A DNA stretch of 64,000 bases from an uncultured Paraprevotella sp. (GTDB lineage Bacteria; Bacteroidota; Bacteroidia; Bacteroidales; Bacteroidaceae), in contig CALUFQ010000011.1 in the NCBI GenBank assembly GCA_944319925.1, forward strand, positions 1 through 64,000, given 5' to 3'. Made by a program: the position numbers and the translations under genes. Position 1 is the first letter of the stretch. Each line of letters starts with the position of its first letter. Under the pieces are notes generated by a model that saw nothing but the letters and a program-made list of their open reading frames with translations, was not told the DNA's origin and made no database searches. This document shows, piece by piece, positions 61,094-64,000 of the stretch.

Positions 61094-62515
61094 ATGAAGT
61101 ATGATGTGAAATCGGAACGCGCCGGCGAGTTTATCTCCGACGCGGAGATCCGTGAGACGATGGCCTACGCCGAGGCGCACAAGAGCGACAGGCCGCTTAT
61201 CGCCTCGATTCTGAAGAAGGCGCGCGAGTGCCGGGGGCTGGACCATCGCGAAGCGACCGTGTTGCTGGTCTCGGACCAACCGGATTTTGAAGAGGAGATG
61301 TTCGCTTTGGCGCGCGACATCAAGCAGCGGTTCTATGGCAACCGCATCGTGATGTTCGCCCCGCTCTATCTCTCCAACTATTGTGTGAACGGTTGTGTAT
61401 ATTGTCCTTATCATGCGAAGAACAAGACCATCCGCCGCCGCAAGCTGACGCAGGACGAAATCCGGCGCGAAGTCATTGCCCTGCAGGACATGGGACACAA
61501 ACGGCTGGCGTTGGAGACGGGCGAAGACCCCGTGCGCAACCCGATAGAGTACGTGCTGGAGAGCATCCGCACGATTTACTCCATCAAGCACAAGAACGGG
61601 GCCATCAGGCGGGTGAACGTGAACATTGCTGCCACCACGGTGGAGAATTACCGGAAGCTGAAGGAGGCCGGCATCGGGACGTACATCCTGTTTCAGGAGA
61701 CGTATAACAGGCAGAACTATGAAACTTTGCACCCCACGGGGCCGAAACATGATTACGCCTATCACACCGAGGCCATGGACCGCGCCATGACGGGCGGCAT
61801 TGACGACGTGGGCATCGGGGTGCTGTTCGGGCTGGAGACATACCGCTATGACTTCATTGGGTTGTTGATGCATGCCGAGCACTTGGAGGCACGTTTCGGC
61901 GTGGGGCCGCATACTATCAGTGTGCCGCGCCTGTGTCCGGCGGACGATATTGACACGGCAGATTTCGCCAATTGTGTGCCCGACGCGGTGTTCCACCGCA
62001 TCGTGGCCGTGCTCCGTATCGCCGTGCCTTACACGGGAATGATTGTGTCCACGCGTGAGAGTCCGGCCAGCCGGGCAAAGGTGCTGGAACTGGGCGTGTC
62101 GCAGTTGAGCGGCGGGTCGCGTACCAGCGTGGGTGGTTACGTGCAGGAGGAGAAGACGGACGAAAATTCCGCACAGTTCGACGTGTCGGACCGCCGTTCG
62201 TTGGACGAAGTGGTGGCGTGGCTGCTCGACTTGGGTTATATCCCGAGCTTCTGCACCGCTTGTTATCGCGAGGGACGCACGGGCGACCGCTTCATGTCGC
62301 TGGTCAAGAAAGGGCAGATAGCCAACTGCTGCCTGCCCAACGCCTTGCTGACGCTGAAGGAATACTTGCAGGATTATGCCTCGCCGGCCACGCGGCAGAA
62401 GGGCGAGGCCATGATAGCCCGTCTGCTGGAGACCGTGCCGGGTGAGAAAGTGCGAGAGAACGCCCGCCGTTATCTGGAGTCCATCGGGGAAGGGCAGCGC
62501 GATTTCAGGTTTTAA
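61094..62515 (+). CDS. hydG: [FeFe] hydrogenase maturase HydG
   Basis: A 473-residue radical SAM tyrosine lyase that yields CO and CN ligands for the H-cluster. The N-terminal SAM motif is YCVNGCVYCPYHAKN near 95-103. The auxiliary cluster is bound by CTACYREGRTGDRFM near 387, which distinguishes it from ThiH. The gene lies between hydE and hydF in one operon. Confidence 0.95.
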   Translation: MKYDVKSERAGEFISDAEIRETMAYAEAHKSDRPLIASILKKARECRGLDHREATVLLVSDQPDFEEEMFALARDIKQRFYGNRIVMFAPLYLSNYCVNGCVYCPYHAKNKTIRRRKLTQDEIRREVIALQDMGHKRLALETGEDPVRNPIEYVLESIRTIYSIKHKNGAIRRVNVNIAATTVENYRKLKEAGIGTYILFQETYNRQNYETLHPTGPKHDYAYHTEAMDRAMTGGIDDVGIGVLFGLETYRYDFIGLLMHAEHLEARFGVGPHTISVPRLCPADDIDTADFANCVPDAVFHRIVAVLRIAVPYTGMIVSTRESPASRAKVLELGVSQLSGGSRTSVGGYVQEEKTDENSAQFDVSDRRSLDEVVAWLLDLGYIPSFCTACYREGRTGDRFMSLVKKGQIANCCLPNALLTLKEYLQDYASPATRQKGEAMIARLLETVPGEKVRENARRYLESIGEGQRDFRF

Positions 62516-62535
62516 ATGCAGGGAGGAGCAAGCCG

Positions 62536-63729
62536 ATGAAAGAGGAGACACCTAGGGCCAACCGCTTCCATATCGGGGTGTTTGGCCGCCGTAACAGCGG
62601 GAAGTCGTCGCTGGTCAATGCCTTGGCCGGACAGCAGGCCGCCATCGTGTCCGACGTGCCGGGTACGACGACGGATGCCGTGATGAAGAACATCGAGTTG
62701 CCGGGCATCGGGGCGGCAGTGTTGGTGGACACGGCCGGATATGACGATGAGGGGGAGTTGGGACGCTTGCGGGTTAGCCGGACAGTCCAAGCTGCCCGCC
62801 GGGTGGATTTGGCCTTGTTGGTCGTCTCGGGCGAAGCGGACGGGGCTGTTCCCGAACGCGGGTGGGCCGCACGGTTTAAGGCCGACGATATTCCGGTGGT
62901 GTATATATATAATAAGGTGGAAACAGACGGCGGGCGATTTGCCGGGGACTGGGAAAGGGAATTGGACGTTCCTTTCCTGCGCCTTTCCGCCCGCACGGGC
63001 GAGGGGATGCCGGAACTGCTGTCCGCCATGGCGGAGGTTTACCGCCGCACGGATGAGCCGGGCGGCCTGACGGACGGACTGGCGGAAGCCGGGGACGTGG
63101 TGGTGCTGGTGATGCCGCAGGACATCCAGGCCCCCAAGGGGAGGCTGATATTGCCGCAGGTGCAGACGCTCCGCAATCTGTTGGACAAGGGGTGCACGCC
63201 GGTGTGTTCCACAGCCGACCGCTTGCCGCAGGCGTTGGCTGCCTTGTCGTCTCCCCCGGCCTTGATGATTACCGATTCGCAGGTGTTTCCGCAGGCTGAG
63301 GCAGCGTGTCCGCCCCAGACCCGCCTGACCTCCTTTTCCATTCTCTTCGCCCGTCAGAAAGGCGACATCCGTTTGTTCATGGAAGGGGCGAAGGCGTTGC
63401 TGGCCTTGCGTCCGGACGCCCGGGTGCTGATAGCCGAGGCCTGCACGCACGTGCCGCGCCACGAAGATATCGGGCGGGTGAAGCTGCCGCGCCTGTTGCG
63501 CCGCCGTTTCGGGGAAAGTTTGCGGATAGAGGTCGTGGGCGGGAATGATTTTCCGGAGGAACTGTCGGGATACGACCTGGTGATACATTGCGGGGCCTGC
63601 ATGTTCACGCGCCGCCATGTGCTCAACCGCCTGCGGCGGGCGCGGGCCTGTGGTGTGCCGGTCACGAACTACGGTGTCGCGCTAGCCGCGCTGGGCGGGA
63701 TGCTGGAGCGGGTGGAGGTGGGGCTATAG
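62536..63729 (+). CDS. hydF: [FeFe] hydrogenase maturation GTPase HydF
   Basis: A 397-residue GTPase and scaffold that passes the 2Fe subcluster to HydA. The G domain has FGRRNSGKSSLVNAL near 14-28 and DTAGYDD near 66. The Fe-S ligands are in CTHVPRHEDIG near 302 and HCGACMFTRR near 351. It is the last gene of the maturase operon and overlaps the convergent toxin gene by 6 bp. Confidence 0.95.
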   Translation: MKEETPRANRFHIGVFGRRNSGKSSLVNALAGQQAAIVSDVPGTTTDAVMKNIELPGIGAAVLVDTAGYDDEGELGRLRVSRTVQAARRVDLALLVVSGEADGAVPERGWAARFKADDIPVVYIYNKVETDGGRFAGDWERELDVPFLRLSARTGEGMPELLSAMAEVYRRTDEPGGLTDGLAEAGDVVVLVMPQDIQAPKGRLILPQVQTLRNLLDKGCTPVCSTADRLPQALAALSSPPALMITDSQVFPQAEAACPPQTRLTSFSILFARQKGDIRLFMEGAKALLALRPDARVLIAEACTHVPRHEDIGRVKLPRLLRRRFGESLRIEVVGGNDFPEELSGYDLVIHCGACMFTRRHVLNRLRRARACGVPVTNYGVALAALGGMLERVEVGL

Positions 63730-64000
63730 CCCGCATTCCTTTGCAATTCTGAGCAATTCGGGCGTGGGGATGTTTGCCGTGTCGGATTTGTCGTATATGG
63801 TCAGTAGGGTGATTTCCACATAGTCTTCCTGAAGCGTAAGGGTATAGGTTATGACTCTTGCGCCTCCTCTTTTTCCTTTTCCCTTGGAAGTGACGGACAA
63901 GCGTATCTTGCGTAGGTGATTCCCCAAGTCTGTGCCTAAAAAGGGATTCTGCTCCAATTCTTTTTCAAGCCGTTCCAAATCTTGCTTCAACGACTTGTAT
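63724..64000 (-). CDS. RelE/ParE-like toxin (partial, runs off the window)
   Basis: The C-terminal part of a toxin of the RelE superfamily. The frame is open to the window edge (YKSLKQDLERLEKELEQNPF), and the true start lies beyond 64000. LGNHLRKIRLSVTSKGKGKR and GGARVITYTL are characteristic of Bacteroidales RelE-like proteins, ending TIYDKSDTANIPTPELL. Family toxins cleave mRNA, usually at the ribosome. The antitoxin would be expected next to it outside the window. Confidence 0.8.
   Translation of the reverse strand, partial: YKSLKQDLERLEKELEQNPFLGTDLGNHLRKIRLSVTSKGKGKRGGARVITYTLTLQEDYVEITLLTIYDKSDTANIPTPELLRIAKECGL

Noticed and set aside
59942..62551. 869-codon open frame antisense to hydE and hydG
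   Set aside because: It is the reverse reading of two well-recognised maturase genes and has shadow-like composition.
1..64000. tRNA and rRNA genes
   Set aside because: No cloverleaf with a GGTTCGAATCC-type arm and no rRNA-like sequence was found on reading both strands.

Overview
The window looks like a chromosomal segment of a strictly anaerobic, probably gut-living member of the Bacteroidales. The clues are promoters of the Bacteroidetes type (a -33 TTTG and a -7 TAnnTTTG box, repeatedly with a 19 bp spacer), genes typical of the order (methylmalonyl-CoA epimerase/decarboxylase block, RNase Y next to ZapA, free methionine-R-sulfoxide reductase, Wzc/WcaJ pair, SusC-like TonB receptor with carboxypeptidase-like domain, [FeFe] hydrogenase with HydEFG) and the moderately high GC of the coding DNA. 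The genus cannot be fixed from sequence alone. No rRNA, tRNA, CRISPR array, complete IS element or prophage was seen.

Layout. 1-4139: minus-strand operon (PD40 protein, nucleoside phosphorylase, msrC, mnmE). 4140-5061: gap with a structured leader RNA candidate, a truncated signal-peptide ORF and repeat modules. 5062-10077: polysaccharide start block (wzc divergent from wcaJ-rfbA). 10367-13306: unknown protein, ZapB-like, ZapA, RNase Y. 13406-16846: acyltransferase and a convergent TonB receptor. 17017-19971: nitroreductase, DUF2520 oxidoreductase, kdsC, maf, lipoprotein. 19972-21276: repeats and a decayed surface-protein remnant. 21277-23860: LMW tyrosine phosphatase, Rpn-type nuclease and a lone HpaII-family restriction endonuclease. 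23976-26703: methylmalonyl-CoA epimerase, carboxyltransferase, shortened OadG-like protein, biotin carrier. 26899-30993: four-domain persulfide/CoA-disulfide reductase, MarR regulator, YeiH exporter. 31228-36609: winged-helix protein divergent from a six-gene operon that couples exported Fe-S redox proteins with TatA and TatC. 37288-43878: cysQ, trkH, GNAT, HD hydrolase, GT2, O-antigen-ligase-like protein. 43911-46264: three tandem paralogous secreted proteins. 46829-51559: mfd, small regulator, lipoproteins. 51560-53377: a 1.8 kb repeat-dense desert. 53447-58326: SNF2/SWIM helicase, phosphoglycerate-mutase-like phosphatase, DUF308 protein. 58464-63729: [FeFe] hydrogenase divergent from hydE-hydG-hydF. 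63724-64000: RelE-like toxin running off the window.

How the genes fit together. The metabolic picture is a fermenter making propionate through methylmalonyl-CoA and H2 through a [FeFe] hydrogenase, with cell-surface polysaccharide synthesis and several redox/sulfur functions. The most unusual items are (i) a NapH-NapG-like fusion with a twin-arginine motif in the middle of a polytopic membrane protein, in one operon with a Tat-signal Fe-S aldo/keto reductase and tatA-tatC; (ii) a 124-nt nested long hairpin downstream of a promoter; (iii) two matching palindromes that bracket the promoter of the CoA-disulfide reductase/MarR operon; (iv) an HpaII-family nuclease without a methyltransferase; and (v) a family of shuffled intergenic repeat modules found in at least six gaps.
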